The translations under genes and the position numbers were made by a program. Of a stretch of DNA of 64,000 nucleotides, positions 11,891 through 22,950 are shown piece by piece (position 1 is the first letter of the stretch; the number at the start of each line of letters is the position of its first letter). Below the pieces are notes generated by a model. It searched no databases. It had not been told where the DNA came from and worked only from the letters and a program-made list of their open reading frames with translations. Source of the DNA: Agapanthus africanus (Eukaryota; Streptophyta; Magnoliopsida; Asparagales; Amaryllidaceae); contig CM057344.1 in assembly GCA_030015575.1 (NCBI GenBank), positions 597,068,410 to 597,132,409 of the forward strand, read 5' to 3'.

Positions 11891-12677
11891 ATTGTTTGTC
11901 GGCCTAGCCCTAAACTCGACCGGCCCGACAGAACTGCTTCCTTACCGCAACTGCTGTCTGCTGTGAACTCCCAATTTTCCTGATATGCTCTGCTGTTCTC
12001 GAGCTGCCGTAAGAACCTGTGAGAAAGTGGTCAAACCCAGGGAGACGGTTTGCCTTTGGATGTCCACATCCAAGCTGCGCATGGACCTTCGTGCCCTGTC
12101 TGCATCGTTGGCGACTAAAGGTCCAGCGAAACTGCTGAGTCTCGTCCACTCTGTTGCATGCACGTCCACGGGTGCTCCATTCTGCCTCAGCCTAATAAAT
12201 TTCTCTTCCATTTCCTCCCGTGCAGTCCGCGGAAAAAACTTCTCCAGGAAACTCTTAGAGAAATCCGCCTAACTGCTTGGCTTGGGCAAACGGTTCTCCT
12301 CCACAAGCCACCACTCTCGGCGTAATCCACTAGTTGAATGCGCACCACATCAACTCCTTTGTCCTCTGGAATCTGTGCCGCAATCAGCGAATTCTCCGTG
12401 CTGACCAGCCACTGCTCGGCTGGCATGGCTCCTCCAAACCAGTGAAAGTAGTAGGACCCACACGTCTGAACTCTGCCACGGTCCCTACTCAGTCAACTGG
12501 TCTAGTTCCAATCTTGTTCACAGACTGCTGAACGATCTGCAAACCTTCCTGAAACGAGTCCGCTTGCTGCTGGATCAGCTCGGGCTGTTTCTTTGATTTC
12601 CAGCATCCTCTTATCACTCCAAGCATGGCGGCTCCGTTCACACGCCTCTGGTACGTCTTCAACTTCTTACCTGTCAT
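11891..12677 (-). pseudogene. G1 gag remnant
   Basis: Three overlapping frames on the minus strand give a gypsy gag: a Gln-rich N-terminus (ending 12489), then AEQWLVSTENSLIAAQ, VDVVRIQLVDYAE, SFLEKFFP-type and EEKFIRLRQ (retrotransposon gag core, about 12430-12150), then MRSLDVDIQR. At least two frameshifts (near 12430-12490 and 12200-12290). The CCHC zinc knuckle and protease expected next are absent; the sequence passes to the pre-RT linker near 11890. Confidence 0.82.
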
Positions 12678-13020
12678 AATCCTGAACTCAAAACACCCAA
12701 TATTAGCATGATGATAGATTCTGGATATGGATCAAGGCTAGAACTCCAAGATACTTAAATAGAGTACCGCATTGTAGCTATGCCGCGGTATCATAGCCGC
12801 AATTACTTAACTCCACCCAAGTCGCCTAAGTCCTAGGGATAACAAGAAATTAGGTTTTCGAGTTGACAATGCAAAGTAAGTTTGCATGTCGACATGATCC
12901 GGAAGAATGATTCAAGGATGGTAAAACGGTCAAGATGGCAGGACATGTTTCCTAATCACGGGTATTATGATTCGTGTATCGGGTGCAATACCCAACTACA
13001 AAGAATCAACCCAATTAACC
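12678..13020 (-). mobile_element. G1 untranslated leader
   Basis: About 340 bp between the gag start region and the PBS; AT-rich, no ORF and no recognised motif. Confidence 0.75.
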
Positions 13021-13036
13021 TATGGCTCTGATACCA
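13021..13036 (-). promoter_or_regulatory. G1 primer binding site (tRNA-Met)
   Basis: Minus strand reads TGGTATCAGAGCCATA, complementary to the 3' end of plant initiator tRNA-Met. It lies about 9 bases from the 5' LTR end at 13046. Confidence 0.9.
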
Positions 13037-13045
13037 AAAGAACCA

Positions 13046-15881
13046 TGTCACGCCCCGCTTCCCAGAGTACGCAAGATTGAGCACGTGACATAGCCAACCA
13101 TGCTACCTGTGGGTAGGAAGTATCCATCCACAGTCACATTACGGCTGTAGAGATATCAAGAACAAGATAAATAAACTATCTAACACATGTCCAAATCCAT
13201 AATAACCAGAGTCAATGATAAATAAGTGCGGAAGCAAATGATCCAATGCAATAATAGAAAGGTACGTCCCGTAATGCGGGATCACACCTGGAAATAAAAT
13301 GCAATAAATGAACTAACCACTACAGAACTCACAAATCAGCCTGTTGGCTGAAGTACTCCTGCTCAGTCGTCGACAGTGGTAAAGAATCTGGGCCATGCAA
13401 AACCCAGACGTCAGCGCGTCATGTCAACCAACAATATAATATGAACATGGTAATAAGCAATGCAGGTATGAACATGAATAAAGCAGTACTAAGAAATAAC
13501 AGTGCAGGGTAATGTGCAGTGGTAACTAAACTGTCCTATCAGGTTTCTTCTCTATAGTCTTTGAAATCAATTGATGAATCGTCGATGTAACTCAATAGTA
13601 TCCCGTGCGTGCCCGGGACCACGGTCAAGGTTCTCAGGGCTGAATCCGAGACGTGCCGCTAGGCAGTAAAGTAGGTAGTAGGATGGACGAGTGATGTCAG
13701 CATCATCACTCCCGGACTGGCCAAGCCCGTAAGACTGATCAGAACAAGTATCGAACTGTTGAGTTACAAGTCGGTTTCACCTTTGATTTCCCCATACCCC
13801 CAAGCTGCGTATGTCAGGTCAGGTATTCAGTAGTCAAGGACTAATGCCAACACAAAATCAGGTAAAAGTAGGTCTGTCTAGATAGACAGCAGGAATGGTC
13901 AGGTTTGTTGGCATTAGGCATGAGATCAGGTAACAGGTAAAGCCATGGTACATCAGGTCAACCAGGTAATGTATAAAGGTGTCATGTCATGTCAAGAGTG
14001 TACGGTACCATGTCATGTCAAGTAGGAAGTGTAACAGGTCATGTCAGGAAGCACAAGATGTCATGTGGGTGCTCATAATCAAACTAACATAAACATGTGT
14101 ATAAATAAACAAGCATGAGTACTATCAGAACAATAACTGGAACATGTAATATGATATGCCAATAGATATAATTTCAAGGATATGGATGCACAGTTATCGA
14201 TTAGGGTTACATTTATAGTTCCAATATTAATTAGGATACAATTTATTAAACATGGAGTGTTAATATCACATTATTATGTAGTGATGTGATCTATGGATGC
14301 AATTATATGTATCTTAAATGCGATGGATGCAAACGGGTATCCGAAAAGTTATAAAACTATAAAATGGTAATGTGGGATGTACAACTAAACAATATGTGAT
14401 ATAATAATATTAATATGGATAGCATATTCAAAGCGATTAGTAACTATAAAAGATGTATTGATTAACCATGCACAAGAAGGTTCCGTTCAGAAATTTAGCG
14501 TCACCCTAATTTGTAAAATAGGTTAAAAATAACAAATGTTCTCCAAAAGAGACGTATCTTATACCAAAACAAAGATAATTCAATAAGGTTTTCAGTTTTA
14601 TAAGTATAAGCATCTCAGGTTATCCCTACAAAAAGTTATGAATATTCAAAGTTGAAAGTTTGCTGCTGGAATTTCCCTGGACAGCAGTTTAGAGACGTGT
14701 TCATTTGCATTTTACGTTAATTAAACAATTTATTTTGCAAGTAAATATTTCATAGAGTTATAGTATTCTGAATTAGCTTCGTAACGAACTAAAGAACGTA
14801 TCCTAATGATTTTTCTATGATTTATAATGAATTTTATAAGATAAGGTGTACAGTAAATTTCAGATTTGTCATATCCGATTTTTCAACGACATTTCATATG
14901 TAAACTATAAGATTTTCAAATGTATAATATTATAAAATGAAGATTATAAAAGTATATAGCATGTAGCAAGATTAACTTGCCTCGATGGGTCGCGAATCGG
15001 GAAAACGGAACGTTAACCGTCGGCGGGGAAAACTCGCGACGGCGCACGGTTCACGGAATGAACCCAAACGACGAACAAAGGAACCACACGGGTCGGGGTA
15101 TCTCGCTGGAACGTCGAGAAACGTCACCGGCACGACGGAATTCCGGTAACAAAAGAACAGTTAAAAGAAATGAGAAACGAGACATGAAGCAAGAAGAGAA
15201 AAATGATAAAGAGAAGTACGAGAGAATATATAAGGGGTAGAGAGAGAGAGAAAATGGAGAGAGAGAGAAGAAGGAGAGAGAGAAAGTGGAGACCACGGGG
15301 TTAAAGGGGAGGTTGCGATTGGCTGAGAGAATAAATTGAGAAGGATATAAAAGATTGTAAAAATATTATATGGTTAACTTAAAGATTTAAAAGATAGGTA
15401 ATGAACAGTAAGATATCAGATTAGTTAGAAAAATATATGCGAAGGTTTTAATAATATTAAAAATTTGGGATTTTGGCGCCAAATGAAACATTTCCAAATT
15501 GCGCCCGGGTTGGGTCCAAAAATTCGAAATTCAAATAATAGGATTTTAAGCGGGTTCCAAATTTTAAAATGAAATGTTTTATGATTAAAAAGCATACTCT
15601 CAAAACGGACACACGTGCGTGCACGTAGCCATCCAAACTTGCCCGTTTTACTGAACGGGACGAGAACACAATGCACGGACGCTACCACGAGGCTAGGGGT
15701 GTCAAGTAGGCCAAGATGAATATTTTCAATTTTATTTTAGATGCTAAAATTTGTTATATGTAGAAATGACTTTGCCGGGTAAATTTTACAGTAAGCAACA
15801 AACAAGCAAATTAAATGAAATGAGTACCACATTATGCTCAAACAGTAACTGAAAATAGTAGCATTGGGCTCGGGTGTTACA
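13046..15881 (-). repeat. G1 5' LTR (minus-strand sense)
   Basis: 2836 bp, partner of 6306-9141. I see three substitutions in total, about 0.1%, so insertion is recent on an evolutionary scale. Confidence 0.95.
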
Positions 15882-15886
15882 ATGAT
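15882..15886. repeat. Target duplication ATGAT of G1, right copy
   Basis: Exact repeat of 6301-6305. Copia A1 pol resumes as GAAACATTTTCTCCAG. Confidence 0.93.
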
Positions 15887-16987
15887 GAAACATTTTCTCC
15901 AGTGACTATGCTTAAGTCCATCCAGATCCTACTTGCCATCGCTGTATACCATGACTACGAAATTTGGCAGATTGATGTCAAGACCGATTTTCTAAATAGT
16001 GATATAGAAGAGAGCGTGCGCATGACACTGCCAGAGGGCTTCGTAGACAGTGGGAGCAGCGGAAAGGTGTGCAAGTTGCTTAAATCAATTTACGGATTAA
16101 AGCGGGCATCACAGAGTTGGAACATCTGTTTTGATGTGGCAGTCAAAGAGTTTAACTTCATCAAAAAGGTAGATGAACCTTGTATATACAAGAAGGTTGT
16201 AGAGAGCAAGGTTGTCTTTCTCCTATTGTACCTGGATGACATACTCTTGATAGAAAATGGTGTTCCTATGCTACACTCGGTCAAGCTCCTCTTATCATAA
16301 TGTTTCTCCATAAAGGATCTGGGTGATGCCTCATACATCCTGTGATTAAGATATATAGAGATAGATCTAAGAGGATGTATCATACTCACTAGGTGTAGTG
16401 AGTAGGTGTCAATCAGATCATGGGGAAAAAAACTGGATAGCTGTGAAGAACATTCTTAAGTGCTTGAGAAGGACTAAAGAAATGTTTTTGGTGTTTGGTA
16501 ACGGTGAACCCCAGATGGAGTCCTTTACCGATTCGAGCTTCCAGTGTGATAAGGTCGACTGTAAGACAGTCGCGGGTTTTGTCTTTACCCTCAGTGGGGG
16601 GACGGTATGTTGGAAGAGTTCCAAGCTAGATACCGTGACAGACTCGACGATAAAGGCTGAATACATCGCTGCCAACGATGCTACCAAAGAGATTGTCTGG
16701 GTATAGATGTTCATGAGATGAACTTGGTTCCTACCATTGTGGTGTCAATGGAGCTGTGGCTTTGGCCTAGGAACCCCGGTCCCATCATTGATCCAGACAT
16801 ATTCTTAGGCAGTATCACCTGATCAGAGAGATGGTTGATCTTCAGACGATCGAAGTCAGGAGAGTTGAGATGAAGAATGACACGGCGGATCCACTCACCT
16901 AGGCCAAAACCCCAGATACAGTTTGAGAGTTTTTGGGACGTTGGGTATGAGATACTACAACAACTAGCCTTAGTGTAAATGGGAGAT
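15887..16987 (+). pseudogene. Copia A1 RT and RNase H
   Basis: Continues the RT from 6305: MLKSIQILLAIA, DVKTDFLN (catalytic Asp), SIYGLKRASQSW and LYLDDILL (YVDD changed to YLDD). A CAA-to-TAA stop lies at 16298 and a TGA in the SYIL.L block near 16343. About 240 bp covering the RT/RNase H junction is missing at about 16375-16400; A2 has the same deletion. RNase H keeps ESFTDSSFQ and KAEYIAA; a further small deletion after the Trp near 16705 is also shared with A2. It ends in a conserved AAATGGGAGAT polypurine tract before the LTR. Confidence 0.9.
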
Positions 16988-17181
16988 TGTTAGTTGTATG
17001 TATGCCCTAGAGGCCATTGTTGTAGATGATTGTATGTTACAATGGATGCTTGGACATATATAGGGAGGACTTTCTTGCTCGACATGATAGTATACTATCT
17101 GCTTACTCTTTATCTTAACATGTAGACTAGTATTGTGATGTTTTGCTCACATGTTGGTAAAGCCCTTAGGATGTATACTTG
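16988..17181 (+). repeat. Family A LTR stub
   Basis: The first 194 bp of a family A LTR (TGTTAGTTGTATGTATGCCC onward, matching 20279-20470 and 57112 onward). At about 17178-17182 it jumps to the last few bases of the leader before the gag start. The junction shares CTTG with both parents, so microhomology joining or template switching removed about 2 kb of LTR plus the PBS and most of the leader. Confidence 0.88.
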
Positions 17182-19104
17182 CTAAGGGCATATGCTAAGT
17201 GTATTTTTCTCTCTCTCTCTCTCCAGGTAGCAACCATGTCAGGCCTTAATCAAGATAATAATATGGATGTATTGACCGAACCCGCTTGTTATACTGAGCT
17301 GAGAAATGTTGGTTCCGCTCTATCTTATAATTGTTATAAGTCTGAGCTGGAAATAGGAGAATATTCGGATTCCCACGCCACCCAAACGAGGAATGAGCAT
17401 GCTGATGCATCTTCTTCGGGTGTGTTAGTTACCGAGAACTGTTTCTCAGTACACTCTACGTCCTGGGTATTAGATACCGGATCGGGATCCCACATATGTA
17501 ATATGTTACATGGGCTAAAGAAAGGTAGAGAACTGGGAATATGTGATCATTCTGTAAGAGTAGGGAATGGTGCAAATGTTGCAGCCAAAGCAGTTGGCGA
17601 ATATCACCTTGTATTACCAAATGGTAATACATTGATTCTGAACGAATGTTATTACATACCGAACTTGATATGCAATATTATATCAGTTTCTTTATTAAGT
17701 AAAGAAGGATATAATTTTGTATTGCAGGATAATGTTATGAACATTTTTCTGAATCAAAAGTTGATTGGATCAGGCACGTTGTGCAATGGCATATACGTTC
17801 TAAATCTAACGACAGTTCTAAGTGTACAGAACACACACAAGAGGAAGAGTTCAGAAATAAACGAATCCTTCTTGTGGCATTGTAGACTGGGTCATATCAA
17901 TGCGACACGACTAGCTAAGTTACATAAGGATGGATATTTGAATCCGTTCGAATTTTCATCTTATGAAACTTGTCAGTCATGTCTCAAAGGCAAGATGACC
18001 AAAACTCCGTTTACTAGACACGGAGAAAGAGCCACTGAACTCTTGGGACTGATACATAGTGATGTATGCGGTCCCATGTCTATACATACCAGGAATGGTT
18101 CCTCGTACTTCATTATATTCACCGACGATCTCTCAAGATACGGACATGTGTTCCTGTTGAAACAAAAGTCTGAAACTTTTGAGAAATTTAAAGAATATAA
18201 GCGCGAAGTAAAGAACCAAACGGGTAAAAGTATTAAAATCCTTTGATCTGATCGATGAGGAGAATACTTGAGCACGGAATTCCTGGATTATCTAAAAGAG
18301 AATGAGATTCTCTCTCAGCTTACTCCTCCATATACACCACAGCACAACGGTGTATCGGAGTAGAGGAATCGCACCCAATTAGATATGGTGCGCTCTATGA
18401 TGAGCACCGCTGAGTTACCTATCTCCTTTTAGGGTTATACGCTTGAGACAGCTGCATACCTATTGAATAGAGTTCCGACCAAATCAGTGCCTACCACTCC
18501 ATATGAGATATGGGAGGGGAAGAGACCATGTCTTAATTTTATTAAGATGCGGGGTTGTCCAGCCTATGTGAAAACACAAAATCCGAACAAGCTCAAGGAA
18601 AGGTCAGTTCTGTGTAAGTTTATTGGATATCCCAAACATTCACGAGGGTATATCTTCTACCACACCGAGGAACAAAAGGTGTTTGTTTCTTGGCATGCCA
18701 CTTTTTTAGAAAAGGAATTTCTTGAAAAAGAAATTAGTGGCAAAGAGGTAGAACTGGAAGAAGTTCCAGCTACACAAACTACAACAGAAGATTTGGTAGA
18801 ACCGGAGGATTCAATAGTCCCCGAAGAACCTCAGCCTCTCCGCCGATCTAGTAGGGTTCCTCATCTGCCTGAGAGATACTACGGTTTTCTCAATTACAGT
18901 GGGAGCGAGGATTGCATCATGGAAGATGATGACTCAACTAGTTTCGAGCAGGCCATCACAAGTGGGGACTCTGTGAAATGGCTGGATGCTATGCGATCTG
19001 AGATGGAATCCATATACACCAACAAAGTATGGACTTTGGTAGTTGCACCTGAAGGGGTAAAACCCATCGAGAGCAAGTGGATCTTGAGAAGATTCTTGGT
19101 GTAG
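17182..19104 (+). pseudogene. Copia A2 mini-gag, protease, integrase
   Basis: Begins with a leader remnant and splice-acceptor-like tract (CAG 17224-17226). ATG 17236 opens a frame to 18246. The gag deletion is the same as in A1. The protease LDTGSGSH is intact (near 17470). HHCC zinc site (WHCRLGH, CQSCLKG) and SDVCGP are present. A TGA at 18244 (CGA to TGA) and a small frameshift break RSDRGGEY. TAGs lie near 18361 and 18430; the frame reopens from 18463 to 19104. The 3' end of this frame has the same frameshift as A1 (WILRRF then stop). Capsid and CCHC are absent. Confidence 0.9.
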
Positions 19105-20278
19105 ATGGAAAAGTTAAGACTTTCAGAGCTAGACTTGAAGCAAAAGGTTTTCGTCAACAACCAGGTGTGGATTATGATGAAACCTTTTCTCCAGTAGCTA
19201 TACTTAAGTCCATCCAGATCCTACTTGCCATCGCTGCATACCATGACTACGAAATCTGGCAGATTGATGTCAAGACCGATTTTCTAAATGGTGATTTAGA
19301 AAAGAGCGTGTGCATGACACTGCCAGAGGGCTTCATAGACAGTGGGAGCAGCGAAAAGGTGTGCAAGTTGCTTAAAGCAATTTACGGATTAAAGCAGGTA
19401 TCACGGAGTTGGAACATCTGTTTTGATGTGGCAGTCAAAGAGTTTGACTTCATCAAAAAGGTAGATGAACCTTGTATATACAAGAAGGTTGTAGAGAGTA
19501 ATGTTGTCTTTCTCATATTGTACGTGGATGACATACTCTTGATAGAAAATGGTGTTCCTATGCTACACTCGGTCAAGCTCCTCTTATCACAATGTTTCTC
19601 CATAAAGGATCTGGGTGATGCCTCATACATCCTGTGATTAAGATATATAGAGATAGATCTAAGAGGATGTATCATATTCACTAGGTGTAATGAGTAGGTG
19701 TCAATTAGATCCCGGGGAAAAACACTGGATAGCTGTGAAGAACATTCTTAAGTGCTTGAGAAGGACTAAAGAAATGTTTTTGGTGTTTGGTAACGGTGAA
19801 CCCCAGATGGAGTCTTTTACCGATTCGAGCTTCCAGTGTGATAAGGTCGACTGTAAGATAGTCGCGGGTTTTGTCTTTACCCTCAGTGGGGGGACGGTAT
19901 GTTGGAAGAGTTCTAAACTAGATACCGTGGCAGACTCGACGATAAAGGCTGAATACATCGTTGCCAACGATGCTACCAAAGAGATTGTCTGGGTATATAT
20001 GTTCATGAGATGAACTTGGTTCCTACCATTGTGGTGACAATGGAGCTGTGGCTTTGGCCTAGGAACCCCGGTCCCATCATTGATCCAGACATATTCTTGG
20101 GCAGTATCACCTGATCAGAGAGATGGTTGATCTCCAGACGATCGAGGCAGGAGAGTTGAGACGAAGAATGACACGGCGGATCCACTTACCTAGGCTAAAA
20201 CCCCAGATACAGTTTGAGAGTTTTTGGGACGTTGGGTATGAGATACTACAACAACTGGCCTTAGTGTAAATAGGAGAT
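19077..20278 (+). pseudogene. Copia A2 RT and RNase H
   Basis: Open 19077-19637 in the shifted frame: DVKTDFLNGDLE, AIYGLKQVSRSW, LYVDDILLIENG with an intact YVDD. It ends at the same TGA (near 19636) as A1, followed by the same deletion of the RT/RNase H junction. RNase H 19690-20013 keeps TDSSFQ and KAEYI. The tail to 20278 has the same short deletion as A1 and several stops, ending in the GGAGAT polypurine tract. Confidence 0.9.
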
Positions 20279-20811
20279 TGTTAGTTGTATGTATGCCCTA
20301 GAAGCCATTGTTGTACATGATTGTATTACAATGGATGCTTGGACATATATAGGGAGGACTTTCTTGCTCGACATGATAGTATGCTATCTGGTTACTCTTT
20401 ATCTTAACATGTAGACTAGTATTGTGATGTTGTCTTGCTCTCACATGTTGGTAAAGCCCTTAGGATGTATACTTGACTATCAGGATTATGATGCAGATCT
20501 TACTAGTGGGGACAGGGTAGTTCACAAGTATATCCTTTAAATGTTCCTAGTCGAGGGTGTATCGAGACGGGGCATCGATATTCCAGAGCAGACTAGCGTA
20601 TACGCTTCTTGACCCATTTGATGGGCAATGGATGATCCCATATCCATTGGTGTTTGACATCAAAGATAGTATATGGGTGCTCAGTGGAGACTGGATACAC
20701 TGAACATGACTCTCCGAGAACTCCTAGATGGTATTATACCTAACGTCAGATAGCAGTTCTCTGGTGACACTGGTACAGGTTAGTCTGTAGACCCAAGATT
20801 GTCATAGAGTC
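20279..20811 (+). repeat. Copia A2 3' LTR, part 1
   Basis: TGTTAGTTGTATGTATGCCC start; colinear with D's LTR (57112-57632). Interrupted by copia B at 20811 and continued at 30802. Confidence 0.9.
20807..20811. repeat. Target duplication GAGTC of copia B, left
   Basis: GAGTC precedes TGTTGGATATG; repeated at 30797-30801. Joining both sides gives CATAGAGTCTTGTGTG, the uninterrupted form seen in D near 57628. Confidence 0.93.
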
Positions 20812-22936
20812 TGTTGGATATGTATGCCCTAGAGGCCATTATTGTATATGTATACATATGGATGCTTGGACATATATATGTACAGGACAGTCTTGTTCGA
20901 TATGATAGTATGTTATCTGGTTTGTCTTTATCTTAACATGTGCATGTTTTACTTGCTATTACATATCTTTTATACATGTTGATAAAGCCGTAGGATCATT
21001 GCTAGAATGCCTGCGTTGTGATGGCGATCATACTTGTGGGAACTGGGTAGTCGGTACGCACATCCTTAAATGATCCATAGTCATGGGAGTATTGAGACTG
21101 GGCATCGATATTCCGGAGTAGACTAGTGTATACGTTTCTAGACCCCGGCGATGGGCGGTGGTTTGGTCCCGCAACCATTGGTCTTTAGACCTAAGATCGT
21201 ATACAGGTGCTCACTAGGGGTGAGTACACCGGACGGACTCGCCGAGAACTTCTAGATGGTACTATACCTATCGTTATATGGAAGTTCTCAGGTGACATGA
21301 GTACAACTTAGTCCTTAGACCTGAGATCGTCATTTTCCTCGTGTGAGTTCCCACTGTGCTTTGATCACTACCCTACCACGGCTCTACTGAGTCGTGCAAA
21401 CAGGTTTTGGTTGGGTACAGTCCCGAGCCATATGGAGACAGTGAGCGATTCTCGGGGATTCTTCTCTCCCGGTATTGGGAGTCGATATAGCACTTTGTTT
21501 GATTGGTCAGGACCATAAGACCTTGGCCAAGGCAGTTGGGATTTACTGATAGGTCGATCGGTAGTTTCCCGGATTGGTCCCGAGCCACATCAGCACGAAT
21601 TACCGGGTTATTAGGGTCTGACGTTTACCACCCCCCTGACCCGGTATGTGATACTCTCAGATGAAGAGACTGGACTGTACGGAGATTGTCACAGATAGGC
21701 TCAGTAGGGATCCGGATGAGTTTGCTCGTTGGCCTTCCTTATCGACAGGTACCCGGGTAGCCGTTACATACAGCTAGTGCCGCTGACGTGCTTGTGGTTA
21801 TGGATTTATCCAGTAACTCACTGCCGGCGTATTGTCGAGTCTTTAGAGTCCCACACAGAGGGTTTCCCTGGTTCAGGTGAAATGATGTAGTAGCCATATT
21901 GGATACGTGCATGGTCTCGATCGATTGATATACTTTGTACTCGGACTTTCGATCGGACAGTTGGTAATACTAGCCGGCTCGGGTTTGAGCCGGATTATTA
22001 AATCAGGTATTGATTTAATAATTTACATATATGTATTTCAATATGTATATTCTAGAATTACGTTCTTCGTGTTATTCTATCTCTTTGGGCATTCGTGTTT
22101 TTATCCGAATGTAGGTATGTATATATAGCAGACTGTAATCCGTATTATATTACAGATTACCTTCTAGAAGGTGGACACCTCATCATGAACTTTTCAATTT
22201 ATTGATAAATGGAAATGAGGTGGAAATTAAGGAGAGGGAGACATGGTGAGTGACATGGCTTCAATAGTTCATAAATGAATTCTTTATTCATTTGTGGTTA
22301 CTATTGAAGCATGGCTATACTTGTTTATTCATGAGAATTCATACACAAAATTTTTGTGTTGATTTTCTCTCTCATGCATGCTTCATTACTTTCTTGAGCT
22401 CTCATTTTTCTTCATCTCCTTTCTCCTCTTGTGTTTCCTCCACCTTCATCATCTTCCTCTTCACTACCCTTCTCATGAGTTGAGAAACAAGTGAAGAGGT
22501 AAGAAAAAGATAGTAAACACTTAGATCTTCACACTACATCCTAGATTACTTGGTTTAGCAATCCAAGTTCTCTAGTTGCTCCACTTGACATATTGTGAGT
22601 AGTTAGAGCCATGGATCATATCTCTCGGGTGGATCATCTACGACAAAGGAGGACCGGAGAGCAAGATCGATCGCGGAGAACCAAAGGAGCCAACAAAGAA
22701 GATCAAGCATGTTCAAGGTGGCCACTTGGAGCTAAAGATGAAGAAAGAAGACCAAAGGACTTGGTTCGTTTGGTGAGATTTCTTCATCATAGTAGATAAC
22801 TCTCTTTATTTAGCCAGTTAGGTTTATGGTAAGATCCGGGTTAAAAGTTATTCCAGTGTCTTGCTCTAATCGTTAGAAAAAAATTTGTTCCGCATTTGGT
22901 CACGGTAGTTGGCCGAGGCACTAGCGTAATCTTTCA
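20812..22936 (+). repeat. Copia B 5' LTR
   Basis: TGTTGGATATG...CTTTCA. Contains the palindrome TTATTAAATCA-GGTAT-TGATTTAATAA (21995-22021) and a miRNA-like foldback (22258-22310). The small frames inside (for example 21907-22128) are not genes. Confidence 0.93.
22258..22310 (+). repeat. Foldback in copia B 5' LTR
   Basis: Arms GCTTCAATAGT / ACTATTGAAGC (11 bp) and AAATGAAT / ATTCATTT (8 bp), with a 5-nt loop TCTTT and a small internal loop. The copy in the 3' LTR is at 30119-30171. Confidence 0.7.
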
Positions 22937-22950
22937 TGGTATCAGAGCCA
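22937..22950 (+). promoter_or_regulatory. Copia B primer binding site (tRNA-Met)
   Basis: TGGTATCAGAGCCA immediately after the 5' LTR. Confidence 0.93.

Larger units (their letters stand above)
6306..15881 (-). mobile_element. Chromovirus G1 (Ty3/gypsy, Tekay/Del-like), young but defective
   Basis: 9576 bp, minus strand, bounded by ATGAT duplications. Two 2836-bp LTRs (6306-9141 and 13046-15881) begin TGTAAC and end TGACA on the minus strand. PBS sits next to the 13046 end and PPT next to 9141. Domain order on the minus strand is gag, RT, RNase H, integrase, chromodomain-like tail, which is Ty3/gypsy order. The long LTRs and the C-terminal chromodomain point to the Tekay/Del group. By eye I found three substitutions between the LTRs: 6809/13549, 8604/15344 and 8723/15463. 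Coding capacity is crippled: gag frameshifts, no CCHC knuckle or protease, and the RT catalytic block deleted. Confidence 0.95.

Noticed and set aside
22937..22950. tRNA-like sequence TGGTATCAGAGCCA (also 13021, 49625, 59279)
   Set aside because: Only the complement of the tRNA-Met 3' end beside an LTR; no cloverleaf, so primer sites and not tRNA genes.
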